A DNA stretch of 64,000 bases from positions 2,617,384 through 2,681,383 of the forward strand of contig JAVGVS010000021.1 in NCBI GenBank assembly GCA_032718565.1, in the 5' to 3' direction. The notes under the pieces were generated by a model. It ran no database searches. It was given only the letters and a program-made list of their open reading frames with translations, and had not been told where the DNA came from. The stretch comes from Distichodus sexfasciatus (lineage: Eukaryota; Chordata; Actinopteri; Characiformes; Distichodontidae). A program made the position numbers and the translations under genes. Positions within the stretch are counted from its first letter, which is position 1. Each line of letters starts with the position of its first letter. Of the stretch, positions 34,957 to 47,010 are shown piece by piece.

Positions 34957-36061
34957 GTAAACCCATTAAACCAAAAAATTCCTTGTTTTCATTAGGGAAG
35001 AGATAACATAATGAAGCACAAAATGATGGGCAGACTCATTAATGTGTAATGAGGATGTGTACACAAAGGTTCTTTCCCACTTTGTTGTGACAGAACAAAA
35101 CTCCAAAGCCAACATTTGGCGCTTGAAGTACAATATTTTGTGTTGGGTGCCAGACTGCATTCTGTGACATGCCCAGATAGTTGAGATGCATCTTAAGAGG
35201 CATAAGAGGGCAGAACCTTGAATTCTTAATGCAGTCAAGGCAAACATTAAACAAAAAGGATGATTTTCCAAGCATTTGTTGTCTTCCTAGTAGACATATT
35301 TATTATTCACTCTGCAGAGGGCTCAGCAAAGAACATTTAAAGTGTTTAGTTTTATAGAACAGATAAATCAGCTTTCCAATGGATATGTGCTGAAAATTCT
35401 ATAAAGCCAATCATGAAAGGGATTGCACAGACATTTTTGTGAACTGCAGTTCATCTCATATGTGCAGGGTAAGATGATTCAGTATTCTACTATTATTACC
35501 ACCTAGGTTTTTATTGCTGTAGGTCAGAGGGGGCTTTGTGTCTTTGAGGAAGCTATCCTCAGCATTGCCCTCATGTGTGGTGAAGCTTGTTGCCTCAGGT
35601 TGTAGTGATAAAAGTGGTACAAACCGCTCAGCCACAGGAGCACATTCTCTTAGCCGCTAATCATTATCATTAATCACTGTGTTGAGTTTTCTCTTTCCCT
35701 CTGGCCATATAAGAACAGGCCAAAGCTATGGACCACACAATGCTGAAGACAATATGGCTTACATAAAAGACAGGTATGCTGTTAAAAAAAATGCTTTAGC
35801 CTGTCATTTCAGTATCGTTCAACTAAAAGGGGATAAAATAATTGCAACCAAATGTCAAACTTTGGTATACATATCTAATTTATGCCATTAACAGGCAAAG
35901 TCAGTAATAATGATTATCTAATTACAATGTCACATGTCAAGGGGGTGGTAAATATAAGCAGTGAATAGTATGGTGAAGAAAAAAGGACCTAATCTTATTC
36001 ACTTTAACAATGGCTAAATTGTTATGGCCATATGACTCGTACAGATCATCACCAGGATAGT
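34957..36061. other. No gene recognised
   Basis: AT-rich spacer. The frames at 34966-35275 (minus, two phases) and 35679 lack recognisable features. Confidence 0.5.
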
Positions 36062-36298
36062 AGGGGCTGTGGTAGTGTGACTGTCAGGGAGCAGCCTTCA
36101 GGATTGGAAGGTTGCTGGTTCAATCTCAGGCTGGCAGAAGGTACCACTGAAGTACCTGTGAGGAAGGCACCATCTCCAAGCACGGTTTCCCATGTCAGTT
36201 GCCCATTGCTTCTATATGCCTGTAGTTGTGGGAAATGCAGAAATCACTTTTTGTTGTGCTGTGGTGGGTTCACAATGAAAAATGCTCAATCACTCAAA
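36062..36298 (+). mobile_element. tRNA-derived SINE, family A, copy 3
   Basis: It keeps GGTTGCTGGTTCAATCTC at the B box (one mismatch in the core), GGTACCACTGAAGTACCTG, TGTCAGTTGCCCATTG, AAATGCAGAAATCAC and GGTTCACAATGAAAAATG. It is more diverged than copy 2. The 36032 frame across it is not a gene. Confidence 0.78.
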
Positions 36299-36439
36299 TG
36301 ATAGGTCTGTTTGGATTGTTTCCAAAAAGTGATGCACAGTAAGACAATGGTGACAGTGTCATGGATTCACAAACTGGCCATGAGTCTCCATGCTGACTCC
36401 CTGTCTTTCCGTTGGTCCATCGTCCAAATCTGCAGTCAT

Positions 36440-36990
36440 TTTCCTATTGTGCGTGCTTTTGGTGGTGGACAGAGGGTCATCATGGTCACTCATAATAGGA
36501 ACATGAGCGTCCATGGCTCAGATCTGACGTTTATGTTTCCGTTGTTGGTGCCGATGTTCACTCTCTGCCCACCACCAAGCACCCACAATAGGAATGAGTG
36601 CCAGATCTGGACCATGGATCAATCAAAAAGATGGCCTGGTCTGATGAGACATTTTCTTTTAGATCATGTGGCTGGCAATACTCTGGGGAAGAGGCAGGAT
36701 ATTGTGCGTTGCCAGGTTTGAGCAACATGACACAAAATTCAAGGTGTTGACATGGCCCTCCATATTCACAGATATTAATCTGATTGAACATTTGTGGAAT
36801 TTGAAAGAGTCCAGTCCATTGAAGATCTTTAATTTAGAGAACTTAAATAGAATTTGTGGTGAAAGCCTAGGCAGCAGATTCCACAGAACATGTTCAGAGG
36901 TCTGAGAACTTAGTCAGGTCACATTGTTTTGATAAGGGAAGAGGAATCTACACAATATTAGGAGAGTGGTTTTTATTATTTTAGAAGAGA
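36440..36990 (+). pseudogene. Tc1-like transposase remnant with internal deletion
   Basis: The frame ending at 36721 contains WTMDQSKRWPGLMRHFLLDH, which fits the Tc1-like block around the first catalytic aspartate in decayed form. In another phase a QDN-like segment at about 36690-36715 is followed by FEQHDTKFKVLTWPSIFTDI and NLIEHLWN (36720-36800), the region around the final catalytic acidic residue. Several hundred bases between the first and second aspartate are missing. CACAATATTAGGAGAGTGG at 36952-36970 matches the usual sequence just after the stop codon in this family. Upstream, GGTGGTGGACAGAG (36463-36476) and its inverse CTCTGCCCACCACC (36562-36575) form an inverted pair. Confidence 0.7.
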
Positions 36991-37597
36991 AATATTAATA
37001 ATAGATATGGTTGCAGAAGAGTTTTCAGAATATGGGACATGGAACATGAGAATATCCTTGACAAGTCAAATGTTAAAAATATTTTTCTTTTCTTTCTGCA
37101 TTGACCTGGAGTAAATTTATAGGATAGTTAAAGCTTTCCTGATAATAGAAAGGTCTGAACACCATTTTCTGTTCTAATATGACTTGACCAAATACTTTCT
37201 AACACCCAAGGTTATTTTAATAGATAATAATTGTCATCTTGAAACATTCTGATTCACTTTGAAATTGTAGAAGTGTCTGATAGTGTTTTCAGAAAAATTG
37301 AGAGATATTTGATTTAACGGCAGCACTTCTTTCCAAATGTTAATCTTTTCCCACTTAGCTTCTCCAAAGCATACTCTAAGTTGCAGTATCAAGGGCTATT
37401 CTTTACCATTTTAGGCTATTCTAGGTCCATTTTAGTCAAGTTCAGACTTATATTTTGGGTCTCAGTACATTCCGGAATACGAATCCTTACAGAAACAAGA
37501 CTAATATATAATCTTTCATGATAATATATGTACAAGCTCTTATTTCTTACATTTCTAGAAGAAATAAGATTAAAAAAACAAAACATTATGATCAAAG
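36991..37597. other. No gene recognised
   Basis: AT-rich spacer between the Tc1-like remnant and the next SINE. Confidence 0.5.
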
Positions 37598-37895
37598 TTG
37601 GGTGGCATGGTGGCCCAGCTGTTAGCTGTAGGGTCTTTCTGTGTGGAGTTTGCATGCTCTCTCTGTGTTCATGTTTACTCCCACAGTCCAAAAGAACTGC
37701 ACTGTAGGTTAACTGGCGACTCTAAATTGGCCTTGTAAGGTGTGACTGTGAGTGTGATTGTGTGAGTGTCTGTGCCCTGCAGTGTGCCCAGAGCTGGTCG
37801 GTGCCTTGTGCCTGTAGTTCCCGGGATAGGCTCCAGTCCTCCCCGCTACCTCGGTTGGGATAAAGCGGTTTGTTTAATGAATGAATGAATGATCA
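37598..37895 (+). mobile_element. tRNA-derived SINE, family B, copy 4
   Basis: It begins GGGTGGCATGGTGGCCCAGC, the tRNA-like head with A-box wording, but the segment with the B box is deleted. It then continues with TGTGTGGAGTTTGCATGCTC, ACTCCCACAGTCCAA, GGCGACTCTAAATTGG, GTTCCCGGGATAGGCTCC and AAAGCGG, and ends in (TGAA)n. Losing the B box makes it transcriptionally dead. Confidence 0.85.
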
Positions 37896-38655
37896 AAGTT
37901 AAAGTATAAGAATGAATAAATGTACATTACAGTATTACTTGTTTGCTATGTTGTCAGGAATGTTAAGCTATAAGCATGAGCCAATATGGTGTCAATTCTG
38001 TAGTTATTCAGAATATATTACTCATATATCTGAAAGATATATTAAATATAAATTATGTAATCTTTAATAATCCTTAATGTCTTTTCTTTGTGTTATCAAA
38101 TTTTTGGGTCTTCAGTATTAACTATTTTATACCTGATTGATTTTAAAATCATTTATATTTAGTTTTACAATGTTATTTCACACAGCAGTGTGTAGTGTTT
38201 ACTTGCACCATCAAGACATCAAGTCAGTATCTACTACAGAATGCTTATTGACATCACAGCACACACACCCACTTAACATTTTTAAGTGTCACATCTCTAT
38301 ATAAACAAACCCTCATCTAACATCACATATAAATACATTTCTCTAGACCTGTCTCTCAAAACTCATGCAGTGGTCTGCTTAGTGGGTTCAGTGGTGGAAT
38401 AACAGCTCCACTCAAGGTGATCCATGAAACTACACCTCAGATATAAAACAGAATGAGGTCTGATGGAAAAGCCTGTGAAAATAATCTTGTATCCTCACCC
38501 CACAATGAAAATGAAGAACTAAATTCAAGTCCAATCAAGCTGAACGATTCGCAGCAGAACTCTTTGACAGGCTGGCATGCCTGATTGTAGAATATCTTGA
38601 AGAATCATTCCATTAATAACCCAGACTTAGTCAGAAAATAGAAAGTAACGAGTTT

Positions 38656-38695
<40 letters not shown>

Positions 38696-41600
38696 CGCTA
38701 TAAGAGAACAAGCAAGAGAAAGAGTGTGTTGCTGAAATAGCAAAGATCACAGTATGTGTGAAAATGATTAGTATTGACAAAAACCAAAACCATTAGTGCA
38801 TGTTTGCAGGAGGGTAACGGTGGTGTTGGTGGGCCAGTGCTGAGCTAAGCTCTTTCTGAGAGTCATCCATAATCACTTCCACAGCAGTGAAATTCTCTAG
38901 TGACTTGAGGGGAGGGAGAACACAAAAGCACAGGACAGCACAATTTATTCAGCACTCTGTGGGCTTGTGCTCATTGCTGTCAACATTAGCGTCACCATTG
39001 CTTTCTTGTGTAATGGTCTGGCAACGAGCATTAGCATGGACACAAGCGGAGTGGAAAGTCATTCTTAGGAGATGAACCTTTAATCCAAAAGGCAGTTAAA
39101 CCGGCATTTACACATTGGAAATGAGGCGGCATGTCCTGTTTATTTTTTTTTTGCCGTTTTCAGACTCTGGAGCAGTGGCAGGTAGCAGCTGGGTAATCAT
39201 GGCTGGCAAGCTAAGGGCATTTTAATCAACAAGAGTGCAATTTGCAAGCTTGTAACTAACAAAAAGCCAAAGTGTGGAAACACAGACACGTGCCTACTCC
39301 TCAAGGGTCTTTCTCTCAACAGACGCCCAGCAAGTCAGACTTATTAGCACAAAACATGAAGTAGAGTTCACTTTGTATGGGAAATCCCTGTGAGGCATTC
39401 TAACTCCCAGATCTGTTTTGAGGAAGTTTCCAGTCTGTAAGTGATGTTGATGGCTAGGGCTGACCTCACTTTTCTCAAAGGAGAGTGTCTGAATGAGAGC
39501 AGAGACTCAGACAAATGCTTTTTGCCCTTTTCAGCTAACAAGAAATGCAATTTGTTTTATTCTGTAAAATCAAAATCTCAGAAAGCTTTGATTGAAGTAT
39601 TTTTTCACTTATGCATTGTTTTAGATGTACCAATGGCAACATTTATGAACGTTGATTGTGTGTGTACATGCATGTGTGTTAGGATATTTAAGACACAGGA
39701 TATAAGTTCACATTTGAATTTGTGAATCAACGATATAAAAGTTTCAAAAGGCACACACATTCAGACTGTCTATTTACATTCCCCTAAGCTTTCTGTACCT
39801 TGCAAATGACATGGACACACACACACTAAACACAGCAAAAGGAGAATAAGTTTTCTGCCACCAGACTGAGTCTGTGCAATACTGCAATACCACCAAAACA
39901 GTAAGTCCAACCCGCCACTCCAGAAAACATGATGGCCCTTTTCTTCCTACTATCGATGCCTCCTGTCTTCTCTTTTCACACTAATCTTACTTCTAGAAGT
40001 CAGTCAAGCATATTAACAGCACATTCACATGTTGTGTGGCGTGTCCTACCTGTTTGATTTGTCAGAGGACTCTGTCTCGCACGCAGACTTTTCAGCAGCT
40101 GCTTTGCTGTTCCTGGGAAAGCAGCAGGCAGACAGACACGGGCAGCGAGTGAGGGGGCAGAGCGAAAGAGAGAAAATGACGAGAGAAAATGCTGAATTAT
40201 GGATGGTGGGAGAAAGGGATCCCTCTGCTGCCCCTCGTGCTGGATATGGTAGTGTGAATCATCTCTGGCATGAATCGAGAGAGAGGAATAGATGAACAGA
40301 TCACTGAGGAGGAGAGCACTGGCAAGCACACACACAGAGACTTGTCAAGCATTAGACACTTCTCGCTCTCCCTTTCTCTCTCTCTTTCTCCACTTACACA
40401 AAACATTTTTCGGGATCCCCTCAATCACTTACCTCCACTATTGAGAATGGTCTGCACACAATCATTCTTAGATTGTATAATCAATCTAGCCAGACAGAAG
40501 TTGTCCTGTAACCATCCAGTCAATAATAAATTGCTGAGATTTCTTCGATTCAGACAATTCCACTAGATCCAGAACATGTGATCAAAGCTTGGATAGTAAA
40601 ACACTGTAGACTTTGTTTGTTCTTTTAATGCCAGTAACATGTCCCTTTTCTCCATTAACTGCAATTTGAATGAAATATGAAAACAACAGTAGCAATAAAT
40701 AGGTGCAATTTTGTATTAAATCAGCCAGAGATTGTTAATGAATAATGTGCCAGGCATAATTAATAAATATGGTCCTATTTCTAATTTGTCTAAAATGACT
40801 TCTGCACAGAAATATTCAAAGAACCTAAAATAAAATACAAGTAAAGTCTGACCAAGTCTGACAGCATGTATGTGGAAAAAAAAAACTAAAATGGCAAGTA
40901 TATGAACAGTATCTGAATATATCTGAATGGTATAGCAAAAAACAAAGCCCAGCAAAAAACAACTCAGAATTGCAAGAATTTGCATAGTATTTGGGGAGTG
41001 GTTAGATATATAAGGTAACAGATGTTTGCATTGATTAGCTGTGTAGTGTCAGCTGAGAAGTCTTAGGTGTTCTCACCAGAGACTAGAGACTTTTTTTTCA
41101 CTTTTTGTCTCACTTTCACACATACACATAATTATACAAATGCATGCACATACACATTTTACTCAGTGAGAATATTGTCATTCTTTACTTACATGCACAG
41201 GAACAGCAAATATTTGCCACCTCTTATTGATATTGTAATGAGAAAAGGCCTTTGCAGAAATAATCAGAAGAATATCAAGGTGTGCCGTGCCATAGTGGTT
41301 CCTTCTAGATTTGGTGTACTGGTGGTCTGATGTGGATTATTTTTAAAACATCTAATTGTATTTGTAGAAAAAATAGATTGAAATGCAGGAACTACTGTTT
41401 ATTGTTAGGTATTGTGTTTTTTCCGATATTTTGATGTGTTCTCAAATTAGACTTTTCATCAAATCAGGCATTGATAATTAGTGTTCATTGCAATTTAAGT
41501 TACTTCTGCTTCAAGTAGAAGACTTGCAACTTCTGCTTTGAGCTGCTTCCAATTTCTCTGCTTGTCCTTACACATGTACTAATTGAACCCAGTAACCATG

Positions 41601-44600
41601 ATGACTGACGTTGTGGACAGACAGTAAATTGTTTAGTGGTTAAATGGAGCTTGTGACTTTGTGAGGTCTCGTCATGACTGATGCCATCATATCTTGAGTT
41701 AGCCAGTTAACATGAGTGCTTTTTCTAGCCATTTGTTTTGCTAGAAAAAAACATGTTGGATTGTTTAGTAAGCGGTCATGGAGTGTGTCAGGCTATGGTG
41801 CCTCTCAGTAATCGATATTTGTGATCTGTTGACTGGATTATTGCCTTTGTGGTGACAACTGCTTTTCGCTCTGAAAGATTTTAGTGCTTTGTTATCAGAA
41901 GACTGAACCTAACAGTATACTTTAAAAGACATCAAAACTTACTGATGCCAAAACATGGTTGGATGTGTTGTTTGGTAAAGTACATGCAAACAAAAGATGA
42001 ATAGTTTGGCTGTCAAGGGTATAGCATAGTGAGTATAAAACTGCTTTTCTGCTCAAGTGATTGTTATAAGCCCAAACCAAATAGTGATTCTCCAATCAAA
42101 CCCCCAGTGTCTCTATCAACGCCCAGTTGTTGATGAATCTAATACAGAAGTCTGTTTTAAAGCAGACTACTTACACAACTGTCCTTTTTCATGTGTCTTT
42201 GTAGTCTGTATACCAATTGCTGTTAGCCTTTGTTCGGCTGACTCCAGCAGACTCTCTGTGACCATAACTGTATATTGTGTCCTAATGATAGCTGTGCATG
42301 CATGACACATCAGACCTAAGATCAGCTGCAACTTAGTTATCTGCACATGAATATTTAAGGGCAGACAAGATAACAAAGATGATTTGCATGTCTATATCTG
42401 ACTTCTGATCTGATCCAAATAGAAAATATATGAATTTCATAGCTGTCACCTCAAGTGGACAGTGATAGTTTTCAAATGGGTCAAATTGTCAAACTGTTTC
42501 ATAAATGATTGTATTTGAAATATTTGAATGTGTTTTGAGCTTTTTCAGCTACAGTGTAGTTTGTCAGCGTGAATTTATGAGTGCTCATGAAGATGTTTAC
42601 CTGTACTTGTGGATGAAGATATTGTGCTATTCTTGGTTCCATCATGCATTCATGTACCTTATTTCAGTATTTTTGTTCAGTAGCATATTGCTAATTTTAG
42701 TGTTAAATGTGAATGCTGGGTTCAGAAAAACAGCTAGTGCACTGTAAAACATTGTTCTTGATTCGTTTAGATGGTTAAAAATGATGAGTCTAATTCTAGT
42801 TTCTGTGAGTTTAGCATAAAACACTTGGTAATATTACGAGTGGTAATCACCTTGGTAATATTGTAAGATGTGTATAAGAACCTGCTCTATTTTCAGAATT
42901 TTTTTCCTTTATTTAAGTTTTTTTTCTAGGGTACAGACATCAGGAGTGTATTCTATGTGACCTCTAAAGGCAGTTAAGTGATTAACTGGTTTGTATAACA
43001 ATTTTTGTCTGCTTTCTGGTGTTAGCACTACATTGTCACAAAAGGTAACTTAAAGGTAAAAAAAAAAAAAGACTATTTACAAGATTGCAAGAAATGAGTG
43101 GTGCTCTCCCACCACAGGCAGACCCCATCTTGTCTGAAAATGTTTTCTAACTTTAAAGGTAATGCAGTTATCTACAAAGCAAGCAGTTTTTGTGAGCACC
43201 AGTGCAATAGCCAACAGTTTAGTGACCATAATCTGCTTCAGATTTTGTTGCTATTTCAAATTGGAATGGGGACAGAGCATATTATAATTTACTTGTATTA
43301 GAGGATTGCAATGCTATCTGTTCAGGCATCAGACTTAAGAAGTCATTTTGTTATGTCTTTATAATCAGACATTGACAGCACTGACAACTGCCATATGTTA
43401 AATTTACAGTAATATTATTGTATTGAAAGCAATAATATTAATGCAAGATCAATGGATTGTTGTCTGAATGTCATATATCAATATAGTTTGTTCTAAATCC
43501 AAAGCTGTCTCATTTAATCAGTTCAGGTACAGAACATATACATCATCTTTCATTCCTATCTTTCACCATCCTCTCAAACATCTCCCCAACCTGTCCTTCA
43601 CACTCCCTTACTTATTACACACATTGCACTCACAGTCTAGTGTGTTATGAAAAGGTTGGAAGAACAGGTCAAGCTACATGTGGTCAGTGGTTTTATTACC
43701 AGCTTCCTCTTGAGTTGTGAATCAGCAGGTCAGCATAGGGAGCAAGAGATGTCATTAAATGGAAATGTCACAGAAGTCATTTAGAAAGACTGAGTCACAT
43801 CTATTACCAGTCATAAAGAGCACACCCTGTTTCTGTTACACCTCTAAAGACCATTAAGTGTGTTCTTCCCCCGAAATCAGACTGACCTTGGTGTTGCATC
43901 CTGTATGTTTTAAGTGAAGTGAATATTACACTGATTTTGAAGAGCATACAAGAGCAATTTTTTTCTATAATGTCATCGTGCAGGTATTTGTTATGGGCAC
44001 AGAAGGGCTACTTACTTCCAGTCCTATTTTTATTTGTTATTGGATAAAGACTTAAGGCCACCCAAAAACTCTCAGCATAGCCCTTTTCTCACTTGTATTT
44101 CAGTTTTGCAGAACTTCATGTTCTATCTTCCTTGACCACTCTGCCTTATTCATCCATTCATTATTCATTTATTCATTTAATCATTCATCCTTCTGTGGAT
44201 ATACTACAACTATCCTCACTTCACCTCCCATGTCAATGGAGAGGAAGTGGGAAAGACAGATAGTGCCCACGTGCCTAGCTCTTTGACTTACAGATTGGTT
44301 TTGAATTACATGTGCATTCACGGTGAAATGTTTAACTTTGATATCTCGTTCCTGTCGCTGGAAGGCACTTGACATTTTGTGGTTCGTGCTGGCAATGCTG
44401 AAACCTTCTGTCAAAACATTGTTCGGTTTGTAAGCGCTCACTTTTTTCTTCCTCCTCCTCTTTGGTTGATGGCTTGTTGCGAACATTTTTTATAACTTTT
44501 CTGTGTCTATGTGTTTGTGTGCTTGTACAATTCATTTGTCAAGGAAGAGAGAGAAAGAAAATTGCTCCTTGAAATGAGCAAGCTGTCAGTGGCCCTCAGT

Positions 44601-45068
44601 CCAGCTGTGCGAGGATGTAGTGTGCAGCATGACAGTGATGTTTTTACTCAATAACACATGTTATTAGCTTCCAATGTTACTTTATATTTCCTTAAACTTA
44701 GAAAGATTTACCTAATACTACTTGATGTCACCCAGACCCTTACTGTCACCCAGGCTTTGTATTTTTCATTTCAGAGAAATGAAAAATATAAATAGACAAA
44801 GAAAGTAAGCAGAAATAGAGAAAGACAATGAATAAGTGAGAGCAATTGTACATGTACTGTTCCTCAGCTGATGTGGAGCATGTTCTGGTTCGTTAAATCA
44901 AAAAGAATAATCCAAAACTTTACTGTCTAGCTCCATTCATGTCCTTAGAACTATATTTTTTCACTAAAAATGCAGAATTTATTTATCCCTAACATTTGCT
45001 CTGAAAGTTCATGTAGTGCAATTTAACAAACAACAGCAATGCTATTTAAAATCTCCAATAAATCTGTT

Positions 45069-45070
<2 letters not shown>
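37896..45070. other. Long stretch with no recognised gene or mobile element
   Basis: It is unique AT-rich DNA apart from the (CA)n at 38657-38690. 38800-39400 and 39900-40440 are less AT-rich. The short frames between 38887 and 44535 match nothing known. The minus-strand frame at 44181-44486 starts with a basic PKRRRKKK stretch but has no other support. Confidence 0.45.
38657..38690. repeat. (CA)17 microsatellite
   Basis: A perfect alternating AC run of about 34 bases. Confidence 0.95.

Positions 45071-45140
<70 letters not shown>
45071..45140. repeat. (ATT)23 microsatellite
   Basis: A perfect ATT array of about 70 bases. In one phase it gives a run of leucines, which explains the 45039 frame. 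Confidence 0.95.
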
Positions 45141-45144
<4 letters not shown>

Positions 45145-45597
45145 AATTAAGTAAAAATAGAAATTCACTGCAAATTGTGGATGTAATTACACACACAGGC
45201 AAATTTGTTAGTACCCTTACAGCTCATTGAGACAATGATTACATTAAAACCAATTGTATGTAAATATACCAGCACGCCTTTAGTATGTGAATAAAATTTA
45301 AAAAATACAATAAATTGTATGTTTTAATGTAAATATTTCATTATTCCCTGAGTTTGGTTTCATTACAACTGCTCCAGGCAATACTACAAATATAAAATTT
45401 TAAAAACTCAAACAAATATTTAGAATTCATCAGAAAATAAAACAAAAATAACATAAAATATAAAATAGCAATAAAATAGATATGTATATTAACACAAGAC
45501 ATTTAAATGTCTGTGCGATTTACATAAGAAATGTGTGCAGTTCACATTTGTGTGGACGTATAATTACAATTACATAATCTAAATGATCATTATAAAG
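45141..45597. other. No gene recognised
   Basis: Very AT-rich, with no recognised element between the microsatellite and the LINE 3' region. Confidence 0.5.
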
Positions 45598-47010
45598 TAT
45601 AGAGGAATTATATAGTTTTATGGCCACAGGGAGGAATGACTTCCTGTGTCACTATGCAATGCATCAGAGGTTGTATGAGTCATTTATTAAAGGCAATCCT
45701 GAGATTTTATGTCATGAAGTAAGTGAGAGACTTTGGCCAGTATCCTCCTCTCTGGCACTGTTGTCAGAGATTCCCACTTTAACCACACTGGTTCTGTAGA
45801 TCGGTTTGTTGAATCTGTTAGCGGCTGCAATCTTCAGCCTGCCACCCCAACACACAACAGCAAACAGGATGGCACTGACTAAAACAGCCTCATAAAACAT
45901 CCTCAGCATCATCTGACATATGTTAATGAACCTCAATTGCCTCAAAAATAGTGAGGGCTCTGGTGTTTTCCTGTTCAGTCCAGTTTATTGTTTTTGAACA
46001 CCCCAGGTACCTCCACAATCTACACTCTGACCCCCTGGTTGAAAACCATAATCACTGATGCCTTGGTCCTCCTCAGATTCATCACCAGACCCTTGATCCT
46101 TGTCACATTGCTGCACATGATTCTGCCCACATCAGGTGATAAAGTTTCCAGCCATCCTGTCATACTGTACGCCTTTCACATCACTATTGCTGACACTTCT
46201 CACCACAGCAGAGTCATCAGAAAACTTCTGGACATGGCATGCTACAGTAAATAGTTAAAATCCATGTTTCAGAGGGTGAACAGGAATGGGAGTCCATATG
46301 GTCCCCTGTGGGTCACAGTGTTGCTGACCACTCTGTCCAAAAAACACACTGCTGTAAACACATATATTATGGTCTGTCATTCACGTAGTGGACAGTCTAG
46401 TACACAATATAGGCATCAATCTTCACTACCATCAGAAGAGCAGGAGGAATGGTGCTAAACACACAAGGGATGTTAATCATAATATAATCTTTGCAGTGCT
46501 CATTGGCTTTTAAGGTGGGTGTAGATGCCATTCAGCATATAAATGCTTGCAGTCTCAGCTCACAATTTGGGCGGGTATGCGAACTGGAGGGGGTCTAGGA
46601 GGGGCCTGACCACATGCCGAAACTGATCTAATACCAGTCTTTCCAGACTCAGACTCAAGCTCATGCCGAATACATGGTGAAGTAGCTAAAGGGACCACAT
46701 GATCAGCTTTGAAGCACACTGTGGAGGTCAAAAAGCAGGGTTGGGGGTTGGGATGCATCAGGTTGTGGTGGACAAAATAGGGGCTGTGAGGAAAGTGGGA
46801 GTAGGTGTTGTTGGGAGACTGGACGAAGTTGAGTTAAATGGAACATGGGCAGGGGCCCTGTTATCAAATCTGTTAAAGAACATATTAAGTTTGTTGGCCT
46901 TGTCCACATTTCCCTCAACATGTCTGCACCCAGTCAGCCTAAAGCCTTATGTGGTTCTCATGCCACTCAAGACCTCTCATGTCTTGCAGCTGGAGTCTTC
47001 AGAGTAATGA
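45598..47010 (-). pseudogene. Decayed LINE (fish non-LTR type) on the minus strand
   Basis: Translating the minus strand gives landmarks in the proper order for a fish non-LTR retrotransposon ORF2. VDKANKLNMFFNRFD near 46900 and LDPLQFAYP near 46590 are upstream RT blocks. A degenerate palm lies at about 46200-46330, where the minus strand reads close to the TGAPQG and SDDSA boxes with breaks. The frame 45712-45945 has LRFINICQMMLRMFYEAVL and AVVCWGG, and HRKSFLPVAIKLYN at about 45596-45637 is the C-terminal block. Stops, frameshifts and internal deletions shorten it. This lineage differs from the Rex1/L2 copy at 27-28 kb and resembles Nimb/I-like fish elements. The frames at 45988, 46264, 46699 and 46845 on the plus strand are antisense shadows. 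Confidence 0.78.

Noticed and set aside
44181..44486. Minus-strand frame beginning with a basic PKRRRKKK stretch
   Set aside because: There is no domain, splice context or similarity beyond the short basic run.
45039..45230. Poly-leucine protein
   Set aside because: It is the ATT microsatellite read in one phase.
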